From: Asparagopsis taxiformis
Taxonomy: Eukaryota > Rhodophyta > Florideophyceae > Bonnemaisoniales > Bonnemaisoniaceae
Assembly: GCA_030407315.1 (NCBI GenBank)
Contig: JALQPE010001728.1
Location: 62,001-126,000, forward strand
DNA length: 64,000 nt
Reading direction: 5' to 3'
The translations under genes were made by a program, and so were the position numbers. Every line of letters begins with the position of its first letter. Position 1 is the first letter of the stretch. Under the pieces are notes generated by a model, which had not been told where the DNA came from, ran no database searches, and saw only the letters and a program-made list of their open reading frames with translations. Shown in pieces: positions 10,102 through 19,831 of this stretch.

Positions 10102-11454
10102 TTACTGTACCAATTCCGTTTGCATTCTTGTATCGCCAGTCACCTCTTCACTCTTCTTTTCAATCATGTCCTCATCAGATAATCCCTCCAAGTCCTCCTT
10201 GTTTCCAGACGATGTGGCGCCACCCGACGCATCTACTGCAGTACTCCCATCTGCATCCGCTTCATTTCCCTTATTGTTTCCAAGCAGCACATCATCCGCT
10301 GCCTCAATTACTTTCTTCTCCACTCCATTCCATTCAGCTTCTTTACTCTTACTCTCCTCATCAACACCCTCATTCCCAATTTTCTCCTGTTCATTCCTTC
10401 TGCGACGACGATTGCTCTTTTCCTCGTCAGGTCTTTTCACAATTTCATTCGGCTCGTACTGTGAACTCTGCAGCACAACACTTTCTCCCTTTCTTGCCAT
10501 TTTTAGATGGCCCATACGCTCCTGCATTCTGCAAAGCTCTGAAAACGAGCTGTACTGAGACTTCCAAACTGCCCAGTTGTTGTTAATGTCAGACATGTAA
10601 TCGCTAATGATAGAAATGTTAAACGGCGGTCTGCGATACTTCAGCACTAGTTTCAAAGCGGACAGGAACAGTTCGTCCACTAGCTGCTTATCCATCATTT
10701 GCGATGGTGACAGCGGACCTCGTTCCCGAATTTGACGCCGACGTTCCCGTCGTTCCATACGTCTATTCCGACGCTCTGGACGACGACGACGATCCGGAGA
10801 ATGAGAGCGATTCAAACTGCGAGCTCGTGGACGCGCGTCGCGACCGTCGCGCCTCATATACGCTTCATCACGAAAATAAGCGTCGCGTGCGCTGGAGCGT
10901 TCGCGTCTCCCCTCACGAGCGTATGCATACGTGTCTGGACGAGGGTAGGAATAGCGCGGAGGTGAAACCAACCGATTGTATCGCTGATCATAGGAGGGAC
11001 TGTGATGCCAGCGGTCGTAGCGTTGAGGGGAACCGTAGCGAGACCATCGGGAGCGGTATGGGCTTTGGGAGCGGGACGTATGACGCAATGGAGAGCGGGA
11101 CCTGAGACGAATAGGTGAACGAGAGCGCGAACGAGATATGGACCTGGAACTTGCTGTTCGAGAGCGCGACCAGCGATAACGATGGGTTGTGCGATCTCGG
11201 GATGAACGATGATGGGTGTATGGAGGGACAGGAGACCTCGAGCGATTGCGACGGTACGAGTCACGAGTCGGCAGATTTACTGGAGGGCTGTACGAACGAG
11301 AGGGAGAAATTGTTCGACGACGACGACGAGATGGGCGTGATGAGGGGGAGTCGGATGGGGAGCGTCGTCTTCGTTTGCGAGTTGCAAGATCTATTGATGG
11401 GGTACGACGACGATTGTGAACGGGTAGAGGGGACTGTGGGGGTAGGTCGGACAT
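10102..11454 (-). CDS. Arginine/serine-rich (SR-like) nuclear protein with a possible winged-helix domain
   Basis: The first ATG (11454) starts MSDLPPQSPLPVHN; the frame extends 27 bases further but only through non-ATG codons. Residues of about 10-250 are a long RS domain with many SRS, RSR and RRR runs and tyrosine/proline-rich patches, typical of splicing-associated proteins. A folded stretch of about 75 residues follows, beginning QLVDELFLSALKLVLKYRRP, with the pattern of a LOTUS/OST-HTH-like winged helix (weak inference). The tail is acidic and basic in alternation and ends TRMQTELVQ. Likely a nuclear RNA-processing factor; the exact family is not identified. Divergent from the BFN-UVR gene, convergent with the unknown gene ending at 10080. 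Confidence 0.75.
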   Translation of the reverse strand: MSDLPPQSPLPVHNRRRTPSIDLATRKRRRRSPSDSPSSRPSRRRRRTISPSRSYSPPVNLPTRDSYRRNRSRSPVPPYTHHRSSRDRTTHRYRWSRSRTASSRSISRSRSRSPIRLRSRSPLRHTSRSQSPYRSRWSRYGSPQRYDRWHHSPSYDQRYNRLVSPPRYSYPRPDTYAYAREGRRERSSARDAYFRDEAYMRRDGRDARPRARSLNRSHSPDRRRRPERRNRRMERRERRRQIRERGPLSPSQMMDKQLVDELFLSALKLVLKYRRPPFNISIISDYMSDINNNWAVWKSQYSSFSELCRMQERMGHLKMARKGESVVLQSSQYEPNEIVKRPDEEKSNRRRRRNEQEKIGNEGVDEESKSKEAEWNGVEKKVIEAADDVLLGNNKGNEADADGSTAVDASGGATSSGNKEDLEGLSDEDMIEKKSEEVTGDTRMQTELVQ

Positions 11455-11841
11455 GGCGGTGGGGAGGAGATTAATAGACAACGAGTTGAGTTGAATTTAC
11501 GGAGAGACGAGGGTAAAAGATAGACAGAGAGCGGAGAGAATGAATGGCGTCGGGAGAGCAGTCAAGACCAGCAAGGCCACGGTGCGTACTCTTTTCAACA
11601 AGTGTTCAATGCTCATTGGTGTTAATGTGTATGAATTAACGGATCTGATCCGGTTGTGATCAATTAAAAATATCTCGTTGAATCACGCAGATACAGTTAC
11701 TGATGTAAATTCGGCGCACTCATTGGCTAATCACCCACCAATCAAATAGCATCTTCTTTGCATCTCTTCACCCTTCCACATCATGCACATGCCAAATCCA
11801 TCAAACGCCACCTCCCGACCGAGCCGACTTGAACCAAAACC
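11455..11841. other. Shared upstream region of the SR-rich and BFN-UVR genes
   Basis: Divergent spacer. It contains AT-rich stretches (for example around 11630-11680) and CCAAT-like sequences (near 11739) but no motif I can assign firmly. Confidence 0.4.
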
Positions 11842-12855
11842 ATGTCTCCAGCCTTTCTCACTTCTCCCCTTCCATTCTCACGCCACACACTACATCCCTC
11901 CATCACACCATCGCGTCCGCCTATCCGTGTGCCGTTTCCGTTGCGCACACGTAACACACCACGAGCGCAGGCCTCATCTGAACCGCCGGACTTTGTCTCC
12001 GGCTTCTCCCCAGAGACCGATGCAGACTATGAGGAAGTTCGCGTTCTGTCTTTCGGTCCCGTCCGCTCAGACGGCTCCTTGCTAACGCTCCGCCCTGTTC
12101 GAGGCGGTGACCATGCCTTCAAGATGTCTGTCACGCACACTCAAGCTGAAAGCATTCGCTCCGCAATAGTCCGCGAGAGAAACAAGCGCAAAGCAGCTCC
12201 AAAGGACCACAGCATGCTCACTCGACCGGCCACACATGATTTGTTCAAAAATGTCATGGACATCTGCGGCGCCTTTGTCACTAAGGCTGCTATCACCCAC
12301 ATTCAGGACGAAGTTTTCATCGCAAGTGTTTGGATCCGCACGGGGCAGGACCCGCCCATTCATGTGGATTCGCGTCCGTCAGATGCGATTGCCTTGGCAA
12401 TTCGCAATCGTGCACCGCTGTTTCTCAACAAGCATCTGCTCAATAAATGGCACGTTTCCGTAGATGCTGTCGCGCGCGACGCAAAGCACGGCCTGTGTGA
12501 ATGTGTTTTCGAGTATCCCGAGCAGATGAAGAGCACGCGCTCGATTGCTCACGAGATTAGAGGCTCCCCGGAGCATCTGACGCTTGCCAAGCTCAAGATG
12601 GAACTTGATCTTGCTGTCCGTCTGGAGCGTTTCGCAGAGGCTTGTGCCATTCGTGAGCAAATTGCCTCCATTTGTCCAATTGATTCGCTCGCAGACCGCA
12701 TGCAACAGGCGCTCAAAGAGGAGAGATATCTGGATGCTGCAAAGTTACAGGACCAGATAACAATCTGGAAGGCGCGCATGAGAATGTGGGAAAAGGGGAA
12801 CATGTCGCTCGAGGAGTTTAAGAATGGACCGGAGGAGGAGCAAAACCAGGCTTAA
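11842..12855 (+). CDS. Bifunctional-nuclease (BFN/DUF151) plus UVR-motif protein, probably plastid
   Basis: 337 residues. The first 45 or so residues are rich in S, T, P and R with few acids, as in a plastid transit peptide. A BFN/DUF151 domain follows (about 65-215), with the family features SVTHTQAESI, HDLFKNVMDICGA and VDSRPSDAIALAIRNRAPLF. The C-terminus carries two UVR-like coiled motifs (about 240-320): KLKMELDLAVRLERFAEACA and RMQQALKEERYLDAAKLQDQ. This BFN-UVR order matches the plant BBD1/BBD2 nucleases, which degrade RNA and single-stranded DNA; relatives occur in cyanobacteria. A plastid location is inferred from the leader and this ancestry. Intronless, ATG in good context (AACCATGTC). 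Confidence 0.9.
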   Translation: MSPAFLTSPLPFSRHTLHPSITPSRPPIRVPFPLRTRNTPRAQASSEPPDFVSGFSPETDADYEEVRVLSFGPVRSDGSLLTLRPVRGGDHAFKMSVTHTQAESIRSAIVRERNKRKAAPKDHSMLTRPATHDLFKNVMDICGAFVTKAAITHIQDEVFIASVWIRTGQDPPIHVDSRPSDAIALAIRNRAPLFLNKHLLNKWHVSVDAVARDAKHGLCECVFEYPEQMKSTRSIAHEIRGSPEHLTLAKLKMELDLAVRLERFAEACAIREQIASICPIDSLADRMQQALKEERYLDAAKLQDQITIWKARMRMWEKGNMSLEEFKNGPEEEQNQA

Positions 12856-13229
12856 TTGTCTTCATGTCAAGTTTTCGTGCCTCTGCGTTCGTCTTCAACT
12901 TGTATTACTAGTTCTTTATACTTTCATGGCCGATGCAAATTAGATGGCGTTTGTTGTATTGTTGCTCCCACATCTTCTTTGACAGAATATGAAGTACTCT
13001 GTACACCACATAATCGTTCGCCCAAAAGTCGTGACCAACATCTTCCACATTTGGCTGCAGCATGCGCATGATTTCCGTATAAAATTAAAAAAATAAATAT
13101 ACAAAGTGTGTCAAATCTTCTTTCACCTCATCGTCCTTGGTCGACAAACATTACCGACGCTCCGATCTGCTCACGATCACCAGGCTTTTTGTTTATTGCG
13201 CCTTTGCTCTCGCAACATTTCCAGCCAAC
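12856..13229. other. Spacer between BFN-UVR and TIM13
   Basis: AT-rich 3' UTR and promoter sequence, with AAATTAAAAAAATAAATATAC around 13081-13102. No gene seen. Confidence 0.4.
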
Positions 13230-13605
13230 ATGGATTCATCAAACATGGACACCTCGGAGATAATGGCGAGAATTGAGGCACAAGTCAATGCGCAGATGGG
13301 TGAGGTATTTCGTGAGCAAGTGACGGACAAGTGTTTCGCTGTATGTGCAGATGTTTCACGCAAGCAGATGTCCAGTCGGGAGACTGACTGCATTTCAAAG
13401 TATGTTTGCATATTCAATTTGGCCATTTCATCATTCAATGATGCAGTGGAAGCGTACTTCAACTTCCACATACTAACCTATCCACCTTCGCCTATTTTCT
13501 CGTCAATTCGATCCGCCCTATTGCGACAGATGTCTGGATAGATTTATTGAGGCAATGAACGTTGTGACAGCCGCGTTGGCAAATCGTTCCAATCGTGGCA
13601 TGTAA
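13230..13605 (+). CDS. TIM13: Small Tim chaperone, Tim13-like (spliced)
   Basis: Exons 13230-13399 and 13530-13605 give 81 residues, the usual size of small Tims. The product carries the twin CX3C signature: CFAVC (Cys35, Cys39) and CISKC (Cys54, Cys58), 14 residues apart. The last cysteine is in exon 2 and is lost if the intron is read through. After it comes LDRFIEAMNVV, matching the Tim13 pattern CxDRYIEAWN. Small Tims form Tim8-Tim13 or Tim9-Tim10 hexamers in the mitochondrial intermembrane space and escort membrane-protein precursors; the paired cysteines form two intramolecular disulfides. The open frame begins upstream at 13137, but the ATG at 13230 (AACATGGATT) gives the normal N-terminus. 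Convergent with LCB1. Confidence 0.9.
13400..13529 (+). other. Intron (130 nt) in TIM13
   Basis: Donor AA|GTATGT, branch site TACTAAC near 13473, acceptor GACAG|A. Splicing joins CISK to C and completes the second CX3C pair. Confidence 0.88.
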
Positions 13606-13924
13606 TTAGTTTTCTCTTGCGGCTGTATAAACCTGTATCACTCTGGAACACAGCACAATTGTGTGCACTTCTATCAGTCTACCGCGTTAATCGCCCAGCA
13701 ATTTATTCTCATATAGGTAGCACAGCGATTGCCTTCAAAGCTAATCCGTTCCATGCCAGGCTATGGAGAATACCATATCCAGAAATTGTACAAAACTCAC
13801 CACGGTCGCCGTGTTGAGTTAATGAAGCCTTTATCAATGCTCCTGTTAGTAATACTATCGGATCCTCGGTAGAACCGAAAAGCAGCCGAGGACGATTTCG
13901 TGCAGAACACAATGGTTCCTTATA
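13606..13924. other. Convergent 3' spacer between TIM13 and LCB1
   Basis: No gene recognised; presumably 3' UTRs of both neighbours. Confidence 0.4.
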
Positions 13925-15385
13925 TCACTCAGAACTGCACAGCGTATCATGGATAGCCTTTGCGGCACTCTCGATATCCTGCCGACAGTGTGCTGCAGAA
14001 ATCGCAATCCGAATACTCGGTTTCGGTATATTGATCTCCGCATCAATGTAAACGGGACGTGCAACGAGAAGGCCCTTCTCTAGACATTTTTGTTGTATGT
14101 CTGTAAATGTTGCCTGAGGAAGAGTATCATCATATGATCGAATATGCTGAATGGGTGAATCTACGTCTCCATCCACGTACCAACCAGCCTGTTTAAGGGC
14201 TTGCATTCTGAGAGAGCTTCTGAAACCAGATATATTTTCTCTCAACTGTCTTACAAGAGCATCACCACGCTCTGTAATAATGTCTAGCGCTGCACTGGCA
14301 GCCGTTGCCAAAAACGGCGGCTGAGACGCTGAGAAACAATAACCTGCACCAGACAATCTTTGATGGTTCACAACGTCTCCATTACCAACGCAATAGCCTC
14401 CTACCGACGCAACGGCGTGTCCAAGATCAGCTGTAGCAATTTCGACGCTTTCACGGGGGATGTTAAAATGCTCTAATGCACCACGCCCAGTGTTACCAAG
14501 AACTCCGAGCGAAAATGACTCATCAAGTATGAGACGGAACAAATACTTATCCTTCAATTGCACCACAGTATCAAGCGGACAAAGATCACCCAGACTTTGA
14601 TAAATTCCCTCAACGATGATGAACCGTCGCTGTGTATTACGAAGACTGGGGTTACTCGCATCAGCATCGGTGATCTCCTTTAATATTCGCTCGAGATCCT
14701 CCATGTCGTTGTGCTTGAAGCGATATACGGTAGCCCTGCTCAGTGACACCCCCGACTGCAGAGTAAAATTCAATGCGGAATCGCATACGACAATATCGGT
14801 GCGTTTGCAAAACGCCGGAATTGTGGAACTGCCGGTCGCCGCCCCAAAAGAGTACAAAATAGCGGAATCTGTGTTCGAAAAGTTGGCGAGCTTGTCCTCA
14901 CATTCGAGATGTACATCTGTCGTGCCGTAAAACCCACGAGGTCCACACGCACCACATCCGTACTCTCGCATCGTCTGACGACATTTCTCCTCAATGGTCT
15001 TATCCTTCAAAAGGCCAAGAAAGTTAGTCGTGGCAAAATTGAGCACGCTTTGACGACCGTTAACTTTCACAACGGTCGAAGCTCCTTGCTCAATCTCGAG
15101 ATCTAGAGGAAGTGAGTCGAGTTGTTGTTCTGAGAGCGGCGCGGCGAGAGGTGCAGGCTTCCATGCTGCGATCTTGGCAGCTTTTTGAAAGTCTGTCAAT
15201 TGGTCGTCACGGGATGCACCACGCGTCCATGGCTTGTAGGAACGGGTTACTGCAAGGTAGATTACTAGAGCGAAAAATGAGGCTTCTATTACATGGTAGT
15301 AAGCCTCTGCGGAGAAGAGAGAGGTTGCGATATGCGTTCGCATTGCTAACACGGCTTGGATGGCTGACGGAGTTGCCGATGTCAT
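13925..15385 (-). CDS. LCB1: Serine palmitoyltransferase subunit 1 (LCB1)
   Basis: Non-catalytic subunit of serine palmitoyltransferase, which joins serine and palmitoyl-CoA in the first step of sphingolipid synthesis at the endoplasmic reticulum. The fold is an alpha-oxoamine synthase: NFLGLL, YGCGACGPRGFYGTTDVHLE and LDESFSLGVLG are all present. The PLP lysine of the catalytic partner (T-F-S-K) is replaced here by TADLGHAVAS, as expected for LCB1 and not LCB2. One N-terminal membrane segment (about residues 30-50, EASFFALVIYLAV) anchors it. I chose Met58 of the open frame (15385, MTSATPSAIQ), giving 486 residues, close to family length; an ATG-less or upstream start up to 15556 is possible. 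The catalytic LCB2 partner is not in this window. Confidence 0.93.
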   Translation of the reverse strand: MTSATPSAIQAVLAMRTHIATSLFSAEAYYHVIEASFFALVIYLAVTRSYKPWTRGASRDDQLTDFQKAAKIAAWKPAPLAAPLSEQQLDSLPLDLEIEQGASTVVKVNGRQSVLNFATTNFLGLLKDKTIEEKCRQTMREYGCGACGPRGFYGTTDVHLECEDKLANFSNTDSAILYSFGAATGSSTIPAFCKRTDIVVCDSALNFTLQSGVSLSRATVYRFKHNDMEDLERILKEITDADASNPSLRNTQRRFIIVEGIYQSLGDLCPLDTVVQLKDKYLFRLILDESFSLGVLGNTGRGALEHFNIPRESVEIATADLGHAVASVGGYCVGNGDVVNHQRLSGAGYCFSASQPPFLATAASAALDIITERGDALVRQLRENISGFRSSLRMQALKQAGWYVDGDVDSPIQHIRSYDDTLPQATFTDIQQKCLEKGLLVARPVYIDAEINIPKPSIRIAISAAHCRQDIESAAKAIHDTLCSSE

Positions 15386-15619
15386 GTTTAGGTTGGTGGT
15401 TAGGCGAACTGCGTGAGTTTCGAGAGGATGACTTGGTGAGAAAACATGGCGTTGCAGCAGTGTGTTCGAGAAACAGTTGTTTGGACACGTTGGGGAATGA
15501 GTGAGGTCCAGCAGTGCTCCGGTCCGATCGAGTATTGTCAAACTATTTTGTAACATTTTCCTTTAGACGCATGTTTATAAACATTTATTTTCTAATCGCC
15601 TCCAGCGCCTCTGGCAGCG

Positions 15620-15692
15620 GGCCCCGTAGCGTAATGGATAACGCGTCAGACTTCGGATCTGAAGATTGTGGGTTCGAGTCCCATCGGGGTCG
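15620..15692 (+). tRNA. tRNA-Arg(UCG): tRNA-Arg (anticodon UCG)
   Basis: A 73-base cloverleaf without intron. The acceptor stem GGCCCCG pairs with CGGGGTC (one G-U). The D arm is GCGT..ACGC. The anticodon stem TCAGA/TCTGA encloses loop CTTCGGA, so the anticodon is TCG. The T arm GTGGG-TTCGAGT-CCCAT follows, and discriminator G ends the gene. The internal A box (TAGCGTAATGG) and B box (GGTTCGAGTCC) fit RNA polymerase III. The CCA end is not encoded. Confidence 0.95.
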
Positions 15693-15696
15693 GTTC

Positions 15697-15702
15697 TTTT
15701 TT
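15697..15702 (+). terminator. RNA polymerase III terminator of the tRNA gene
   Basis: A run of six T residues begins 5 bases after the tRNA's last base, the usual Pol III stop signal. Confidence 0.85.
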
Positions 15703-15994
15703 GAGAAAATGTGATTTTACTTCGTGGCCGGAATCGGTGGACAAGTTGAACATTACCAAGAACGAGCGGCGACGGGGGGCAACTTATAGCTGTCAAACCG
15801 AATCTAACGAATAAACAGTGCCAGGTGGCACCAACCAGCGCCTTCGATGGCGAAAATCCCGATGGAAAAATAACGGATCAACCAATGAGAAACAAGGAAG
15901 AATGGCAATCTCGCACCTTCCTCGGTCCACCCCAGATTAACCGCTGGCAATCTGCGGCTCGCTCATTCTTTCCTCAACAAACATAACCTCATAA

Positions 15995-16967
15995 ATGGCA
16001 ACACAAGCGTAATTTACGTCAACCGTGACTTTAGCGGCCCGCCCGCGCCCTATTCTGCCATCTTCCACTCGCCAATTTGCGCAAAACATCCTTCAAGATA
16101 GTCGCTAACCGCGCGAGCAGCGCCCAAGCGCGCGCTCTAGTCTTCCTCGCACCCTGCAATCCACCGTTCAAACCGCCATCCTTTCTGCGCACAGCATTCT
16201 CCGGTATTGCTGCAGAAACGGCCGTGAGTCTCACGCTATCTCCATTAGACACCTGGAAAGTCGTTGCACAAGCCAGTCCGGCGCACAAAGCGGGCCCCGC
16301 TCATGTGTTCACTGGCGTGCGTGTAGCGGTACTCGGCTCCGTTTTGGACGCGGCCGTGTTTACCGCAACATACTCCATCATCCAATCCAAACTTCTCGAG
16401 CGCATTCCGCACGACAAGGCAAGGACTCCTGTCGCAATCGTTTCGGCTAGTATTGCGTCCATCTGCAGTACAATCATCGAATCGCCGTTCACGCTGCTCG
16501 CATATCGCCTGCGACTCGGATTGCAAAAGAATGTCGCAGCAGCGTACACTGCAGCCGTAGCAGCCCCCGCGGGCTGGAGAGGTCTGTACGTCGGCGCTGG
16601 TGCACGACTGGCCAAGGATTTGCCATTTGATGCACTGGAATTTGCGACATATCAGGCGCTCAAGCGCGTGTATATTTTCGTCCGCAAGGAAAACAAGTTG
16701 ACATCGGCGGAGCTGCTTGCGCTCGGGATGCTCACTGGCGCTACAGTCGGAGCGGTTGTAGCGCCTTTGGATTTAGTCGCCACAAGAATTGTAGCGGACC
16801 CCGTGCGGTATCGTGGAGTGGTGCGCTGCTTGCGAACTGTGGCTGCAGAAGAAGGTTTCGGTGCTGTGTTTGGCGGAATCAAGCAGAAGATTGGACGAGA
16901 GGCGGCTTCAAGTGCAATCTTCTTCCCAATATACGACATGTTAAGGGAACGAATGAATTTTGAATAA
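15995..16967 (+). CDS. Mitochondrial carrier family (SLC25) transporter, probable tiny first exon
   Basis: The carrier fold has three repeats: repeat 1 with PLDTWKVVAQ, repeat 2 with ESPFTLLAYRLRLGLQ, and repeat 3 with APLDLVATRI. It includes GLYVGAGARLAKDLPFDALE, typical of the second repeat's matrix loop and following helix. The frame is open from 16035 but has no ATG before the carrier domain. A plausible solution is exon 1 15995-16008 (ATG GCA ACA CAA GC) spliced to 16121, giving MATQAAQARALVF and 286 residues in total. The proposed intron has GC|GTAATT, a CTAACC branch-like site near 16105 and GAGCAG. Location in the mitochondrial or plastid envelope and the substrate are not determined. 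Confidence 0.8.
16009..16120 (+). other. Proposed intron (112 nt) giving the carrier gene its ATG
   Basis: GTAATT at the donor, CTAAC about 11 bases before the acceptor CAG. It keeps phase exactly with the carrier frame. The short branch-to-acceptor distance makes this less certain than the other introns. Confidence 0.45.
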
Positions 16968-17270
16968 AGCATGAAATTACATACACGTGTTGCTGAAGTG
17001 ACATCGTCATCAGCAACAAGGATCACAGAGGAATAGACGGTGACTCAGCCATCATGGTTGGCAACTGCATCTGTATGATACATTGGTCTCAAGTCTGCAC
17101 ACAGCTCCTTCCAAAACCAGTCGTGACGATTGTGTGTATAATCAAATTAGATGCTATCGCTTTTCCACCAGCGCCATGACCCGCGCTCCGGTGAAATTCA
17201 TCTTTGTCACTTCCTCTCTCCCCCCCAGCATTCAACTTGTTTCCTCGCACTCAACGTTTAATCTCTCACG
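16968..17270. other. Spacer upstream of the forward GTPase
   Basis: 3' UTR of the carrier and the promoter of the next gene. A pyrimidine-rich stretch (TCCTCTCTCCCCCCCAG, near 17210-17228) precedes the ATG. No gene seen. Confidence 0.35.
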
Positions 17271-19463
17271 ATGGCGACAATGATCATATCCGACCTTGTT
17301 CTCAGCGGTATTGTCCGAATGATCGAAAACAAGTTCTTTTCTGATGACCGCACACAAAGGATTATTGAAGAAACAGATGCAGAAGTGAAGCGTATGTCCG
17401 GTATAATGGTCAGTATGCGACAAGAGTGGGCAAATGTCCAAACTTCTGTTGCTCACCTTGAACACCATATGGCAGTAGAGAAATGTCGCACGCGCAGAAA
17501 TGAGATTTTGCACGCCATGCCATCTGAAGACTTGCCAATTCGCGAGAAAGCTCTCTGTCTTTCTATGATGATTCAAACTCTGCTCGAGGAAACAAGTCTA
17601 GAGACTTTGTGTGTAGAAGTCAGTAGAATGTTGCCGGATGAGGAGGATCCTGAGACTTTCTATCAAAGCTCTCAAAAGGCTTATTTCCAACGCACAAGAA
17701 CTTCATATGAAATGGTTAATGAGCTTCTATCTCTCGAATATACAGATCGCCTGTTCTCAGGTGTACAACACCGGACAGATGATCGTATGAACATTGCTGT
17801 AACCGCATGGGCTCCCGGCGAAAAAGAACTACCAAAGCTTGCAATGACATCTGGAGCCCTTTATCAGTTCTGCCAAACACTCTGTGATTGTATTGCTGAT
17901 CCCCGCGGAGTTTATGCGACTGTGGTGGACGATGGAGATATCACTCAAAGTCGCGCTGTCATCCGCTATAACGCTTCCCGCATCCTTCTATCCTACGATT
18001 GGCCTTCTCCATTACAACTCAGTCAATTCAACGAGGTACTGACATCAGCTTTAACTGCTACCTCAGCGGTTGATCGTCGTACAGCAACTGATGAGATTTC
18101 GAAAGCCCTCGAACGAAGAGGTAAAAGGCAAGTAGCAAAAAATATTTACCTCATTGGGCAGACAGGGGAAGGAAAGTCTACTCTAGCCAATGCGTTCACG
18201 GGTAGCAACAATTTTAGGGTGTCAAATGCTGGTACTGGAACATTCGATATCTCCGGATGTTTGGTGCAACGAGGTGGTGCATTAGATTGTGATGACCACA
18301 TTATGGTGTGGGACACACCAGGAATGAACGATCAGGATGGCCTTGATCAGATGTTTGAAAACAAGTTATACGGCCATTTAACTCGCGAACAGACAGTGTC
18401 AACAATTCTAATTGTGTCCAAAGACGGGTGTCGCTTTCCGGGTACACTCAAGGACATGCTACGAATATATCAGAAGGCGTTTGGAGAATCGTTGCTGAGC
18501 TGCATTGCAGTTTTGATAGGTATTCGATTGGAAGATACAGAGAGGGGAGAAATCAAACAGAAGAGAAGGTTTTGGGTGACACAGGTGAGTAAGGAACTGG
18601 GATATAATCTTCCACGAGAGAAAGTGTACTTTTACAATGCGAGAAGTTCTGAATCACAAAAGGAGCTATTGAGGTTGAGAACATTGGTCACAGGGAGCAA
18701 AATTTTTCTGACGGGGTCTGGGAACACAATCTACCAAGGCATTTTAACATTGCAGACCGAAAGGAATCAACGTGAGAGAGAAATCACAAAAGCTCGCATG
18801 TATCTGGCGTCGAAAGAAGTTATGGAGCAATTGAAAGAAGAAGTCTTGTTGCAACCTAGGGTAAGATTCAAGTATATTCCCAAGGAAAACAGTGTTCAAA
18901 TCAAATTGCTTCAGTCTAGGCTTACTGCTCTGCGAATGTTTCTCAAAACTTCAAACAGTTCCATACGTGACAGGGTCATTAATGCAATTACTCTTGGCAC
19001 TCTACGTGATTCCCAGGCTTCGCAAAGTACTTCGAATCTACCGCTTGCTGATGAAGAAGAAGAGCATTCGATTGTGCGAAAAAAAGAGATATGGTTTTCA
19101 TGTAGGGGAGAAAAGGCTGAAGAAGTGCTAGAGAATGCCGGACAGTTACCACAGAGCATGGGAGATAAGGATCGTTTCAATATGTTTATGAGGCGCGCGG
19201 AGCGAAAGCAGCTAATTTTAGCCAAGATGGAAAGCGAAACATCGGAAGAGCTCGACCAAGACGTACAGGTCTCGAACTACGAAATTTTTGATGCGGACGA
19301 AACTTTGGATTCGGAATTTTATGCACGGATTCATGCCATTATCAAGGGATTGATTTACGACCGCCATGTTGCTGAAATACTTATAGATGTCTTGGAAGAG
19401 ATGGATGGCTCGAAAGGACCGGAACGGTGGTCGATATCGTCTGGAAGCACGAGAGAATTTTAG
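17271..19463 (+). CDS. AIG1/GIMAP-like GTPase, intronless copy
   Basis: 730 residues. Residues 1-290 are mostly helical and unfamiliar. The G domain starts near 295: G1 is GQTGEGKST, G3 is WDTPG in MVWDTPGMNDQDGLDQMF, and IRLED is placed like the RKED-type G4 of GIMAPs. The C-terminal 250 residues are charged and probably coiled-coil, followed by a short acidic tail. There is no membrane segment. TRAFAC GTPases of the AIG1/GIMAP type often assemble on membranes and act in stress or immunity; the role here is unknown. It faces its paralog tail to tail, with stops about 370 bases apart. The G-domain DNA around 18300-18570 is nearly identical to the paralog's. Confidence 0.85.
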   Translation: MATMIISDLVLSGIVRMIENKFFSDDRTQRIIEETDAEVKRMSGIMVSMRQEWANVQTSVAHLEHHMAVEKCRTRRNEILHAMPSEDLPIREKALCLSMMIQTLLEETSLETLCVEVSRMLPDEEDPETFYQSSQKAYFQRTRTSYEMVNELLSLEYTDRLFSGVQHRTDDRMNIAVTAWAPGEKELPKLAMTSGALYQFCQTLCDCIADPRGVYATVVDDGDITQSRAVIRYNASRILLSYDWPSPLQLSQFNEVLTSALTATSAVDRRTATDEISKALERRGKRQVAKNIYLIGQTGEGKSTLANAFTGSNNFRVSNAGTGTFDISGCLVQRGGALDCDDHIMVWDTPGMNDQDGLDQMFENKLYGHLTREQTVSTILIVSKDGCRFPGTLKDMLRIYQKAFGESLLSCIAVLIGIRLEDTERGEIKQKRRFWVTQVSKELGYNLPREKVYFYNARSSESQKELLRLRTLVTGSKIFLTGSGNTIYQGILTLQTERNQREREITKARMYLASKEVMEQLKEEVLLQPRVRFKYIPKENSVQIKLLQSRLTALRMFLKTSNSSIRDRVINAITLGTLRDSQASQSTSNLPLADEEEEHSIVRKKEIWFSCRGEKAEEVLENAGQLPQSMGDKDRFNMFMRRAERKQLILAKMESETSEELDQDVQVSNYEIFDADETLDSEFYARIHAIIKGLIYDRHVAEILIDVLEEMDGSKGPERWSISSGSTREF

Positions 19464-19831
19464 CTCCAGTGCACAAACATTTGTATGCTCAGGTGCACTC
19501 GGTGCTCAAAGAAGACTGAACAGAGGTGAAAAGAATAACGGTTGATCTCGCTCGTTGAACCGTTATTGCTAATACGCTTCCCAGTTGGACGCATTGGCGG
19601 CTCATCAGACTGCCATGAATTGGAGAGTAACTTGACATTTACAGATATACTCTGTTGGAAAATAATATCGCTCTCCACACTTGGTATGTTCGGAAACGGA
19701 ATCAGTGGCATCTACGCGTTTGCGGTTGCCAGGATCTGATCAGCCGCGGAAAAGCAGAACAATAGCGAACGCGTCACAATCGGAAGTCACCTAATGCCCT
19801 TGAGGCAACAAAATCAAACTCGTCGTTGGCT
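19464..19831. other. Tail-to-tail spacer between the two GTPase genes
   Basis: 3' UTR sequence of both copies; no gene recognised. Confidence 0.4.

Noticed and set aside
14440..14480. Inactivated aminotransferase because the PLP lysine is missing
   Set aside because: Loss of this lysine is normal for the LCB1 subunit.
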